Assembly: GCA_023336205.1 (NCBI GenBank)
Contig: JALQCR010000002.1
Coordinates: 186,001-250,000, forward strand
Direction: 5' to 3'
DNA length: 64,000 bases
Origin: Pseudanabaena sp. Salubria-1
GTDB taxonomy: Bacteria > Cyanobacteriota > Cyanobacteriia > Pseudanabaenales > Pseudanabaenaceae
A program made the translations under genes and the position numbers. Shown piece by piece: positions 26,458-34,833 of the stretch. Below the pieces are notes generated by a model. It did not search any database. It saw nothing but the letters and a program-made list of their open reading frames with translations, and was not told the origin of the DNA. Numbering within the stretch: position 1 is the first letter of the stretch; each line of letters begins with the position of its first letter.

Positions 26458-27366
26458 TTGACTATCACACTAGCTACAGTCACCACTGAATTTCTAGAGC
26501 GTACGGGACTAGCCCAAAGCACCGTGCAATCCTACGAACTGAGCCTAATGCCACTACTCAAAGAATATGGCAGTTATCCCATTGAAATCTTGAGTCGAGC
26601 CACCTTAACAAAATATCTAGAAGGTTTAACCCATCTAGCCTATACAACCCATCACCGCCATCAAGCGATCGTCCAAGCCCTATTCAACTTTGCCGTAGCG
26701 CAAGATTACCTAAAAGCTAACCCCATAGCCCAACTTCAGCGCCGCAAACCAAGCCTAGAGAAAGGAGAACATCATGCAGATCAGGTAATTCGATACCTAT
26801 CTCCCGAACAAATTACTCGACTCTACCAAACCGTAGAACATGACGGTCGAATGAAAGCACTGGTGTACTTGCTACATCGCACAGGAGCAAGAATAGCCGA
26901 AATCCTGAGCTTGAAATTAGCAGAAGTCAACCTCAAAGAACGTAAATTTCAAGTAATCGGCAAAGGCAATAAAACCCGATGGTGTTTCTACAGCGAAGAT
27001 GCCGCAACCGCATTAGAAAAATATCTAAAATACTATCGACACAACGAATCACCAGCCTTATTCACTACCCAACAGCCTGTGACGGAGAAAGTTACTCCCT
27101 TGAGTTATCAGACAGCCCATCGTGACTGGACAAACTTAACTAAGCAAGACCAAAAACTCCAAGGTATCAGAATGCACGACCTCCGCCACACCTTTGCCAC
27201 CGAGAGAGTTGGCTTAATGGGTATCGAAGAATTACGCGCCTTAATGGGACATACAAATATCAACACCACCTTACGCTATCAAAAAGTTACTTCTGAACGA
27301 GCAGAGATAACTGCTCACAAAGCTTTAAATCAACTGCTCCAAAACTCAGAAAACAGCCAAACTTAA
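26458..27366 (+). CDS. Tyrosine recombinase, TnpI-like cointegrate resolvase
   Basis: 302 residues with a probable TTG start (TTGACTATCACA); no closer ATG gives the full N-terminal domain. Catalytic residues appear in LLHRTGARIAEILSLK (Arg), IGKGNKTRW (Lys), HDLRHTFATE (His/Arg), MGHTNINTTLRYQK (His and Tyr). In Tn3 relatives such as Tn4430, TnpI resolves cointegrates at an adjacent internal site. A dyad fitting such a core site lies 57 bases downstream. A decayed copy of this gene's 3' end is at 57666-57820. Confidence 0.87.
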   Translation: MTITLATVTTEFLERTGLAQSTVQSYELSLMPLLKEYGSYPIEILSRATLTKYLEGLTHLAYTTHHRHQAIVQALFNFAVAQDYLKANPIAQLQRRKPSLEKGEHHADQVIRYLSPEQITRLYQTVEHDGRMKALVYLLHRTGARIAEILSLKLAEVNLKERKFQVIGKGNKTRWCFYSEDAATALEKYLKYYRHNESPALFTTQQPVTEKVTPLSYQTAHRDWTNLTKQDQKLQGIRMHDLRHTFATERVGLMGIEELRALMGHTNINTTLRYQKVTSERAEITAHKALNQLLQNSENSQT

Positions 27367-27422
27367 ATGTTGATTAAATCCCATTCATAGATTGTTTGAA
27401 AGGGTGTTTATTCAAAATTGAT

Positions 27423-27441
27423 AGAGTATTGATTATACTCT
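27423..27441. promoter_or_regulatory. Candidate TnpI core recombination site (7+5+7 dyad)
   Basis: AGAGTAT, five bases, then ATACTCT, between the recombinase gene and tnpA. The same arms with a different centre (CGGTA for TGATT) recur at 57791-57809 beside the decayed recombinase tail. Arm conservation with a changed spacer suggests a protein-binding site such as the resolution core, or an operator. Confidence 0.6.
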
Positions 27442-27502
27442 GTCTACGCAAACTGAGTGTTCCTCCAGCCAGCACTAGCTTACTTGTCCTCTAAACGTCT
27501 CT

Positions 27503-30469
27503 ATGACTGCTATTGAACGCACGGCTTATCCTCGATTCAAATCTCAAGCAACGGTGAAAGAACTTGCTGAACTATATACTCCGTCAGCATCTGAGATAAA
27601 TCTAGCGAAGGGTCATGTCAAAAGTAAGCGGGGGTTACTGCGATTTTTAGTCATGCTCAAGTCATTTCAACGATTGGGATATTTCCCACTGTCATCCGAT
27701 GTACCGCCCACAGTGATCGGTCATATTCGGGCTTGCTTAAACCTCAGTGCTAATATCTGTGCTATCCCGCCCGAACGTTCTCGTTACTACTATGCTGAGG
27801 CGATTCGGGCTTATTTGAGAGTTAGTCCTTTCGACCGCAAGGCGCAAACGGCGATCGCTACTGTCATTGCTACATCGGCGGAGATCATGGAATATCCTGC
27901 TGATTTAATCAATGTTGCTGTTGAAGAGTTGGTGAAAGCGCGTTATGAATTACCTGCTTTTAGTACGTTGGATCGTTTGGTCGGTCATATCCGTGCTGTT
28001 GTGAATAACCGCTTGTTTCAGCGTATTGCTAAGGCGATGAGTCCAAATCAACAAGCCTTTGTGGATGAATTGGTCTCTAATTCAACGCCAGAATCGGAAT
28101 TAACTTTCAGTTTATTGAGAGCAGCACCGAAAAGTGCTCGCCTCTCTCATATTCAGGCTTTACAAACTAAGTTTGACCAAATACTTACTTTTGGTGATGC
28201 AAGGCAGTTGCTGATGAAAATTGCCCCTGCCAAGGTCAAATCTTTTGCAGCACAAGCAAAAGCCTTGGCAATGACAGATCTCCGAGAGATGAATCTAGCG
28301 AAACGTCGCGCTCTGTTGGTATGCCTGCTCTATCGTGTGCAAGTTAAAACCCGTGACCATTTAGTAGAGATGTTTCTCAAGCGCGTGCAGAAAATGCATC
28401 AATGTGCCAAAGATAAATTGGTGGAGTTACGAGAACAGAATTTGACCAAAACTGAATCGATGTTGGCAGTGCTAACCGAGATTTTACAAACATCGACTGG
28501 GGAGACTGATGCGGCGAGTTTGGGTGGACGGGTGCAATCTGTTTTGGAAACCCATGGGGGAGCTGCCGCTTTATTAGCACAGTGCGAGGAGATTACGGCT
28601 TACAATACCGATAATTATTTGCCTTTAATATGGCGGTTTTATAGTCGCTATCGTTCGGTTTTGTTTCCCTTAGTGCGTGGGTTAGAAATTCAGTCTGCTA
28701 GCCAAGATATGTCCTTAACGGCAGCTTTGACTCTGGTTTTGGCTCATGAAAACCGTCGCTCTAAATGGTTGTCTGCGGAAGATCTCGATTTAAGCTTTAT
28801 GAGCGATCGCTGGCGACAATTAGTGGTGGTTGAATCTGATGGTATTTCAAAATTAGTCCGTCAGCAATTCGAGGTCTGTGTCTTTACTTATTTGGCAGCC
28901 GAGTTGAAAAGTGGCGATGCTTGTGTGGTGGGTTCGGAAAACTATGCTGACTTCCGCGAACAGTTATTGTCTTGGGATGAGTGTCAGCCAAAATTGGCTG
29001 ATTACTGCCAGCAAACAGGTATGGCTCTTACAGCTCCAAAATTTGTTGAACAACTTCAATCTTGGTTGACTCAAACTGCTATTGCTGTAGACCAAATCTG
29101 TAAGGATGGTACACAAGTAACGATTAGTGATGCTGCTGTACCTATACTCAAAAGGATTACGGCGGAGCCGCCGCCATCGGGTGCGATAGAGTTGGAGTCG
29201 GCAATTTTACAACGGCTCCCTGAACGTAGTGTTTTGGATATTCTCTGTAATGTGGAACATTGGCTCAATTGGGTACGCCACTTTGGTCATGTTTCTGGTT
29301 CTGAGCCAAAGATTGAGAATCCGTCTGAACGTTACATTTTAACGGTGTTTGGCTATGGTTGTAATCTTGGTCCTAATCAAACTGCTCGTCATACTCGCGG
29401 ACAGGTCAGTTCAAGGATGTTGGCTTATGTTAATCGTCAACATATTTCGACTCATCAACTTGAGGCGGCGATGCGAGATTTGATTAATGCCTATAATCGC
29501 TTAGAGTTGCCGAAGTGTTGGGGGACAGGCAAACGGGCGGCGGCTGATGGCAGTAAGTTTCAGCTTTATGAGAATAATTTAATGTCTGAGTATCACATTC
29601 GATATGGTGGCTATGGTGGCATTGCTTACCATCATGTTTCTGATACTTATATTGCTCTGTTTACCCATTTCATTAACTGTGGAGTTTGGGAAGCAGTTTA
29701 TATTCTTGATGGATTACTCAAGAATACTTCCGATATCCAACCTGATACTTTGCACGCTGATACCCAAGGACAGTCTACTACTGTGTTTGGGTTATCTTAT
29801 CTGTTGGGAATTAAACTCATGCCTCGGATTCGTAACTGGCAGGACTGTAAATTCTTTCGTCCTAGTCTGGACTCTGTTTATGAATATATTGACCCCTTGT
29901 TTAAAGATGTCGTTGATTGGTCATTAATTCTTACTCATTGGCAGGATTTGATGCGGGTTGTTTTATCAATTCAATCAGGTAAGTTGTTGCCTTCGACTCT
30001 ATTGCGAAAGCTCGGTAGTTACAGTCGCAAAAATCGCCTCTACCAAGCTTTCAGGGAATTAGGACGGGTTGTTCGCACGGTATTTCTACTGGAATATATT
30101 TCTGACCGTGGTTTGCGTCGTGAGATTACGGCTTGTACGAATGTGGTGGAGGGCTACAATCATTTCCTTGATTGGATATTTTTTGGTAAGGAGGGTGTTA
30201 TTACGGAAAATGATCCTGAAGAGCAGGAGAAGCGTCTCAAATATCTCGATCTGGTTGCTAATGCGGTCATTCTTCATAATGCTGTTGATCTTTCTCTCGT
30301 GATTCAGCAACTCAAGGCGGAGGGTTTCAAGTTTGATCGGTCGATGTTGGCGACTCTCAGCCCTTACTTGACGCGGCATTTGAAGCGCTATGGCGATTTT
30401 GTGATTGATTTGCAATCTATTCCCTTTCCCCTGGAAGGTGCTATCTCAATTCCTCTTGATTCTGAGTGA
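27503..30469 (+). CDS. tnpA: Tn3-family transposase TnpA
   Basis: 988 residues, a normal Tn3 transposase length. The N-terminal DNA-binding region is followed by the catalytic part: AAADGSKFQLYENNL (first Asp), DTLHADTQGQS (second Asp) and TNVVEGYNHFLDWIFFG (Glu region). It reads to a stop without frameshift 70 bases before the right end, so the transposon looks transposition-competent. Confidence 0.95.
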   Translation: MTAIERTAYPRFKSQATVKELAELYTPSASEINLAKGHVKSKRGLLRFLVMLKSFQRLGYFPLSSDVPPTVIGHIRACLNLSANICAIPPERSRYYYAEAIRAYLRVSPFDRKAQTAIATVIATSAEIMEYPADLINVAVEELVKARYELPAFSTLDRLVGHIRAVVNNRLFQRIAKAMSPNQQAFVDELVSNSTPESELTFSLLRAAPKSARLSHIQALQTKFDQILTFGDARQLLMKIAPAKVKSFAAQAKALAMTDLREMNLAKRRALLVCLLYRVQVKTRDHLVEMFLKRVQKMHQCAKDKLVELREQNLTKTESMLAVLTEILQTSTGETDAASLGGRVQSVLETHGGAAALLAQCEEITAYNTDNYLPLIWRFYSRYRSVLFPLVRGLEIQSASQDMSLTAALTLVLAHENRRSKWLSAEDLDLSFMSDRWRQLVVVESDGISKLVRQQFEVCVFTYLAAELKSGDACVVGSENYADFREQLLSWDECQPKLADYCQQTGMALTAPKFVEQLQSWLTQTAIAVDQICKDGTQVTISDAAVPILKRITAEPPPSGAIELESAILQRLPERSVLDILCNVEHWLNWVRHFGHVSGSEPKIENPSERYILTVFGYGCNLGPNQTARHTRGQVSSRMLAYVNRQHISTHQLEAAMRDLINAYNRLELPKCWGTGKRAAADGSKFQLYENNLMSEYHIRYGGYGGIAYHHVSDTYIALFTHFINCGVWEAVYILDGLLKNTSDIQPDTLHADTQGQSTTVFGLSYLLGIKLMPRIRNWQDCKFFRPSLDSVYEYIDPLFKDVVDWSLILTHWQDLMRVVLSIQSGKLLPSTLLRKLGSYSRKNRLYQAFRELGRVVRTVFLLEYISDRGLRREITACTNVVEGYNHFLDWIFFGKEGVITENDPEEQEKRLKYLDLVANAVILHNAVDLSLVIQQLKAEGFKFDRSMLATLSPYLTRHLKRYGDFVIDLQSIPFPLEGAISIPLDSE

Positions 30470-30539
30470 CTGAAATGTATGTCTGGTCTATGTTTAAAGG
30501 CTATCTTGCAGGTTTTTACACGTATCCTGTAGCTACCCC

Positions 30540-31477
30540 TAAGTAACCGAGATCTGACAACCACAATCTTGGGACATATTCTGCAATTTCCTCTTTTAAT
30601 TGCTCCGATGGCTTTTCAATGTTTAGCTAATCCTGAAGGGGAGCTTGCCACGGCGAGAGCTGCTGCTAAAGCAGGAGTTGGCATGATTCTCAGTACTTTG
30701 GCAACTAGAAGTATTGAGGAGGTTGCCGATGTCGGTATTAACGCCTCTCCCGCTCCGCTTAATTGGTTCCAACTGTATATTCATCGCGATCGGGGTTTAA
30801 CTCAGGCATTGATCGAACGTGCATCCTCTGCTGGCTATAAAGCGCTTTGCCTAACGGTTGATGCGCCACTTTTGGGTCGCCGAGAGCGAGATCAACGAAA
30901 CCATTTTTCCTTGCCATCAGGGATGCAACTTGCGAATATTTCTTCTCTTTCAGGTTTAGGTATTCCGCACAGTGATACAGAATCAGATTTATTTACCTAT
31001 TTTGCCCACCAACTTGATCCCTCGATTACGTGGAAAGATCTCGATTGGGTTCAGTCAATATCGCCACTCCCCCTCGTACTTAAAGGTATCTTACGTGCAG
31101 ATGATGCCATAAGGGCTATAGAAGCTGGTGCTAAGGCAATTATTGTCTCGAATCACGGAGGAAGACAACTTGATGGGGCGATCTCTTCTTTGAATGCTCT
31201 CCCTGAAGTAGTTGATGCTGTTGCTGGTTCCGCAGATGTGCTTGTTGATGGGGGGATTCGTCGAGGGACTGATGTTCTTAAGGCTCTAGCGTTAGGAGCA
31301 AAAGCGGTTTTATTGGGTCGTCCCGTTTTGTGGGGGCTTGCAGTTGCAGGCGAGGAAGGCGTTTCTCATGTACTTCAATTGCTTCGTGATGAAATAGATG
31401 TCTCAATGGCTCTGTGTGGTTGTAGAGGGATACAAGATATTGAGCCTTCTTTGCTAGTACAACCATATAAATCATGA
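30540..31477 (+). pseudogene. FMN-dependent alpha-hydroxy acid oxidase/dehydrogenase, 5'-truncated
   Basis: The frame is open from the transposon end: SNRDLTTTILGHILQFPLLI is the usual segment just before the first FMN-contact strand, so some 60-70 N-terminal residues are missing. The rest of the TIM barrel is intact: LKGILRADDA (Lys), SNHGGRQLDGA (catalytic His and Arg) and VDGGIRRGTDVLKALALGA (phosphate site). The family includes lactate and glycolate oxidases; the substrate cannot be told. A TTG at 30569 could start a shortened product, but the missing residues include part of the active-site Tyr region. Confidence 0.88.
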
Positions 31478-31517
31478 CATTTTAGTTTATGATGACTACC
31501 TGAAGTGGCTTGTTAAT

Positions 31518-31705
31518 TTGGGTATGTCTATGTCAGAGGATAAATCGGCTTCTCAATTTTTATCGGATTATCGATTAGCACTTGAGTGCTTGAAATCTAG
31601 TGAGAAAGAACTATTGCCCGATCGCGTCATTGATGTATTAGTGAAGCGAGACTCTTTACAGAGTATGGTCTCTGAGCCTTCCAAGTTAACAGCTAGCGAA
31701 TTGAA
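31518..31705 (+). pseudogene. TPR membrane protein, N-terminal part (split by IS1)
   Basis: From ATG 31518 or the ATG at codon 3 or 5, the frame encodes a helical acidic segment (LSDYRLALECLKSSEKELLP) up to ELK at the IS1 junction. The current frame continues into the element as VVLKRKGRTRR and stops at 31742. Removing IS1 and one target-duplication copy joins it in frame to the part starting at 32532, giving 441 residues in total. Confidence 0.82.
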
Positions 31706-32523
31706 GGTAGTCCTAAAAAGGAAAGGACGCACACGGAGGTAAAGAATCGTTGTAATGATGAATAAAATTCCAAATGGCTCCAATGTGATTTTCCAATTTC
31801 TTAGAAAAAGATAAGGTCTTTCTAACTAGTCTTGATACTCGTTGACGTAACGTACAGTTGAATCTCTCAATATAGTTGGTCTTTCCCGTTTCTTTCCCGA
31901 CAGCCCTATGACGTTTGCTGGGCAGGACAACTGGATAAGACGAATAGAAGTCAGTATAAATAACCGCACATTGGCGATAGACGCTAGGCAACGATTCCCA
32001 TAACTTCTGAGCTGATTCACCAGTGCGATCGCCTATATAACAACCGACAATTTCACGAGTCTCGGCATCAATGGCAAGCCATACCCACTGTTTATTGCCT
32101 TTGTCGTCCACAAAAGACCACAATTCATCCATCTGTATGGTCAAACGGCGTTTTGGTTTTGGTTCTACCTCCACCTGCTGAGGAACGTTTTCATATTTAT
32201 GATTGACGTAACTTTGCAACCATCTCTCTGACACCTTGAGGACTCTGGCAATTCCAGCTAGTGGGATTTTTTCTAGTAGTAGTTTCTCAAGAAGGTCATA
32301 AGTGTCTTGGGTACGCTCTGAAACTCTCTGCCACTGTGGATTTTCTACAAATTGACGACCACAGTCCCGACATTTATAATTTTGTTTTCCATGTCGTGTA
32401 CTGCCGTTTTTTACAACGGATACGGACTGGCAGGATGGACAGGATGGCCTTGCTTCTGACATTACTTTACTTTGTATCAACTATCTGGATATTTTCCTAC
32501 ATCCTTTCCTTTTTAGGACTACC
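31706..32523 (-). mobile_element. IS1-family element (copy 1), 8-bp target duplication
   Basis: 818 bp with ends GGTAGTCCTAAAAAGGAAAG and its inverse. GAATTGAA is repeated at 31698-31705 and 32524-32531. The element carries one uninterrupted transposase gene. The second copy at 57827-58644 has the same length; in my reading the only difference I noticed is C32232 against G58353, which is silent. Both insertions are therefore recent. Confidence 0.93.
31713..32480 (-). CDS. IS1-family transposase (copy 1)
   Basis: 255 residues in a single frame (no InsA/InsB frameshift). The N-terminal zinc finger CPSCQ...CRDCGRQF is followed by an HTH (LAGIARVLKVSERWLQSYVN) and a DDE core (QMDELWSFVDDKGNKQW; VIYTDFYSSYP; TNYIERFNCTLRQRVSRLVR). 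The protein is identical to that of copy 2. Confidence 0.93.
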   Translation of the reverse strand: MIQSKVMSEARPSCPSCQSVSVVKNGSTRHGKQNYKCRDCGRQFVENPQWQRVSERTQDTYDLLEKLLLEKIPLAGIARVLKVSERWLQSYVNHKYENVPQQVEVEPKPKRRLTIQMDELWSFVDDKGNKQWVWLAIDAETREIVGCYIGDRTGESAQKLWESLPSVYRQCAVIYTDFYSSYPVVLPSKRHRAVGKETGKTNYIERFNCTLRQRVSRLVRKTLSFSKKLENHIGAIWNFIHHYNDSLPPCASFPF

Positions 32524-33669
32524 GAATTGAAAGAGATAGAAAGTCTAGATAAAGAGCTAAAAGAACAAAAAAATGTCATTCTGCAAATTTCTAATCTGGC
32601 TGCATTACGATCGCTGATTAAGCCACCCGAGTCAAATTGGTGGTGGTATTTTTCTTCAAGGTGGGACAATTGGGATTGGTTGTGGAATGGGTTGACGATT
32701 GCGGCTTTGGCGGTTTCACTGAGTTTGGTTGTGAATACTTCTTCAAGGATATTAAGTGGTGGGGCAAATTCGGAGAATACTCTGTATGTAGTGGGGCAGA
32801 GTGTTTTGACTTTAATGGCGGGTGGTGGTGCGCTAACGCAGATAGGGCATAAGTCTTATGAAAAAATCCTCATTCAGTTGCATATACCTAAGGAATTTTG
32901 GCAGGAAACTAGCTGTGGTTTGTCTTGGTTATTAATGGTTTCTTTGTTTGGAATCAATGCTACTTTGCCATCTTGGGCGCATAGGGTCAATCGGAATGGG
33001 CTTGAAAATTTCGATAATAGGCGCGTAGAAAGTGCTAAGGCAGATTTTCAGAGGGCGATCGCGATGCGTCCTAACTACGGTGAGGCTTATTACAATCTTG
33101 GTTGGTTGTACGAAGAGCTAAATGATTTGGATAAGGCGAAGGTGCAGTATGAAGTGGCTGTGCAAAGCGATCCGCAAAGGTTTGACAGTGGGATTACCTA
33201 TGTTAAGGCTTTGAATAATTTAGGACGTTTGTATGTGATCAAAAAGGACTATGGAACGGCTGTACGTTTGTTGAGTCAAGGTGTTGAACGTGCTGGTGCG
33301 ATTAGCTTACAAGATAATGCAGGAGGGAGAGATGATTATTACAATCTGTTGAAAAATCTCGGTTGGGCGAGGTTTATGCAAGAGCGCTATGATGATGCGG
33401 AGGCGAAACTTGCAATAGCAATTAAGGTGAATCCCGATCGGAGTGCGGCTTATTGTTTGTTGGCGCAGGTTTTGGAAGCGAAATCGCCAAAAGACTCGCC
33501 AAATAACAAAGCAAAGGCGTTAGGGGCTTGGACGAAATGTGCTAGCAAGGCAACTCCTAGCGATCTCGCTAAGCCTGAAGATGATAATTGGCATGGATTG
33601 GCGAATAAGCGTTTGAATGAGACGGTTTCTAGTGATAATTCGAATAAAGACACGAGTAAGGAGAAATAA
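32524..33669 (+). pseudogene. TPR membrane protein, main part (split by IS1)
   Basis: Starting with the IS1 target duplication this frame (380 codons from a TTG at 32527) carries a coiled segment (KEIESLDKELKEQKN), three hydrophobic stretches (WLWNGLTIAALAVSLSLVV; a Gly-rich one near residues 85-110; LSWLLMVSLFGINATL) and then TPR repeats (AMRPNYGEAYYNLGWLYEEL). It probably anchors a TPR platform in the membrane. It is four bases from the next gene and heads the CHAT cluster. Expression from an internal start may still give a near-complete protein. Confidence 0.8.
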
Positions 33670-33671
33670 CC

Positions 33672-34727
33672 ATGCAAGGAAGAATTAAGGTTTGGCAAGG
33701 GATGTTGTTGTGTGGCTTGGGTGCTTTTGGGATGATGACTTTGCCTGAAGTTGCCTCTGCTAATGTGCGAATTACTTCTTGGAATCCTAAGGCGATTGTG
33801 GTTCGGAATGGTGTGAGTCAGCCCGCACGATCTTGGATGTTGCTAGAATCAGATGATCTCGTCAAGCCTGAGATTGATTCGGAGTTGGAGATTCTTTGTT
33901 CTGATGGTCGGGTGCGAACAGTTGAGGCGGGTACTTTTTCGGGATTAGCAAAAATCTGTCCGCAATCTTTTAGACCAACTAGCGATACTTTTGATACTAA
34001 AGGCGAGGATGATTTTTTGAAATACCTCGATTTGCGTTTCTATACGGTGACTTTGCTGGATACGAAGCAGGTGATTCGCTGGCAGGAAGTAAATGGAGCG
34101 ACGGGATATCGGGTACAGTTGGGAACAAGGCAAGAGATTTTGCTCGATCGCCAAGTGGATTGTTCTAAGGTTAGCTATGGCGGGAGTCAGCCTTTAAAGT
34201 TGGGTGTTGATTATAATTTTCTGGTTAAGGCGTTGGGAGGTAATAATTCTGAGTTTCGGTTGCGGTTTAAGGTTTTGACGGAGAAGGAGGGGCAGGAGTT
34301 AAATAAGAGAATGGCAGTGATTCAGTCAAATCAAGGGTTGCCAGAGATTGCGAAGGCGATCGCTTTGGCGGATATTTACAATGAGTATGGATTGGCAGAA
34401 CAGGCGATCGCGGTGTTAGAGAAGGCGAGTCTGTCGGGGCAGTCGGTGGCGATTGCGGAGCGGATGTTGGGTAATTTTTATTTGCAGGTTGGGTTGCGGG
34501 ATGTGGCGGAGTTGCATTATCACAGGGCGTTGGAGTTGGCGCAGTCGGAGCAGAATCTGGAGGTTTTGGCGGAGGCGCAGATTGGCTTGGCAAAAGTGTT
34601 TGTGGTGAATGGGAAGAAGCAAGAGGCGCGGAAGTATTTGCAGCTTGCTCTTGCTAATTATGTCAGTTTAGAGAATAGTGCAAAGAAACAGCAGGTAGAA
34701 GAATGGCTGAGCAAAATTTCTAAATAG
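33672..34727 (+). CDS. Exported TPR-containing protein of the CHAT cluster
   Basis: 351 residues. A signal peptide is clear (MQGRIKVWQGMLLCGLGAFG, hydrophobic to about residue 28, with ASA just before NVRITSW). The middle is beta-rich with an Ig-like or FecR-like look (VIRWQEVNGATGYRVQLG). The C-terminal third has TPR-type helices (AERMLGNFYLQVGLRDVAEL; AEAQIGLAKVFVVNGKKQEA). It follows the TPR membrane gene by two bases and precedes the first CHAT gene by about 100, so an operon is likely. Probably a periplasmic partner. Confidence 0.75.
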   Translation: MQGRIKVWQGMLLCGLGAFGMMTLPEVASANVRITSWNPKAIVVRNGVSQPARSWMLLESDDLVKPEIDSELEILCSDGRVRTVEAGTFSGLAKICPQSFRPTSDTFDTKGEDDFLKYLDLRFYTVTLLDTKQVIRWQEVNGATGYRVQLGTRQEILLDRQVDCSKVSYGGSQPLKLGVDYNFLVKALGGNNSEFRLRFKVLTEKEGQELNKRMAVIQSNQGLPEIAKAIALADIYNEYGLAEQAIAVLEKASLSGQSVAIAERMLGNFYLQVGLRDVAELHYHRALELAQSEQNLEVLAEAQIGLAKVFVVNGKKQEARKYLQLALANYVSLENSAKKQQVEEWLSKISK

Positions 34728-34833
34728 TTGTGAATTTATACCAGACCCCCTTTCGCTTTTATTGATAAATTTTCATTGCATTATGAGTTTTTAAAAAATA
34801 AAAAATGTAGAATTGCGAAGTAATCTCAAGGCT

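Larger units (their letters stand above)
25846..30539 (+). mobile_element. Tn3-family transposon (tnpA + TnpI-like recombinase + HTH/zinc-ribbon gene)
   Basis: Bases 25846-25882 are the exact reverse complement of 30503-30539, a 37-bp terminal repeat starting GGGGTAGCTACAG as in Tn3 elements. Inside are an HTH/zinc-ribbon gene, a tyrosine recombinase in the place of a resolvase, a dyad likely to be the resolution site, and tnpA. The flanking five bases differ (AAGTT and TAAGT), and the two flanks belong to different truncated genes. A deletion, or recombination between two copies, followed insertion. Confidence 0.93.
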
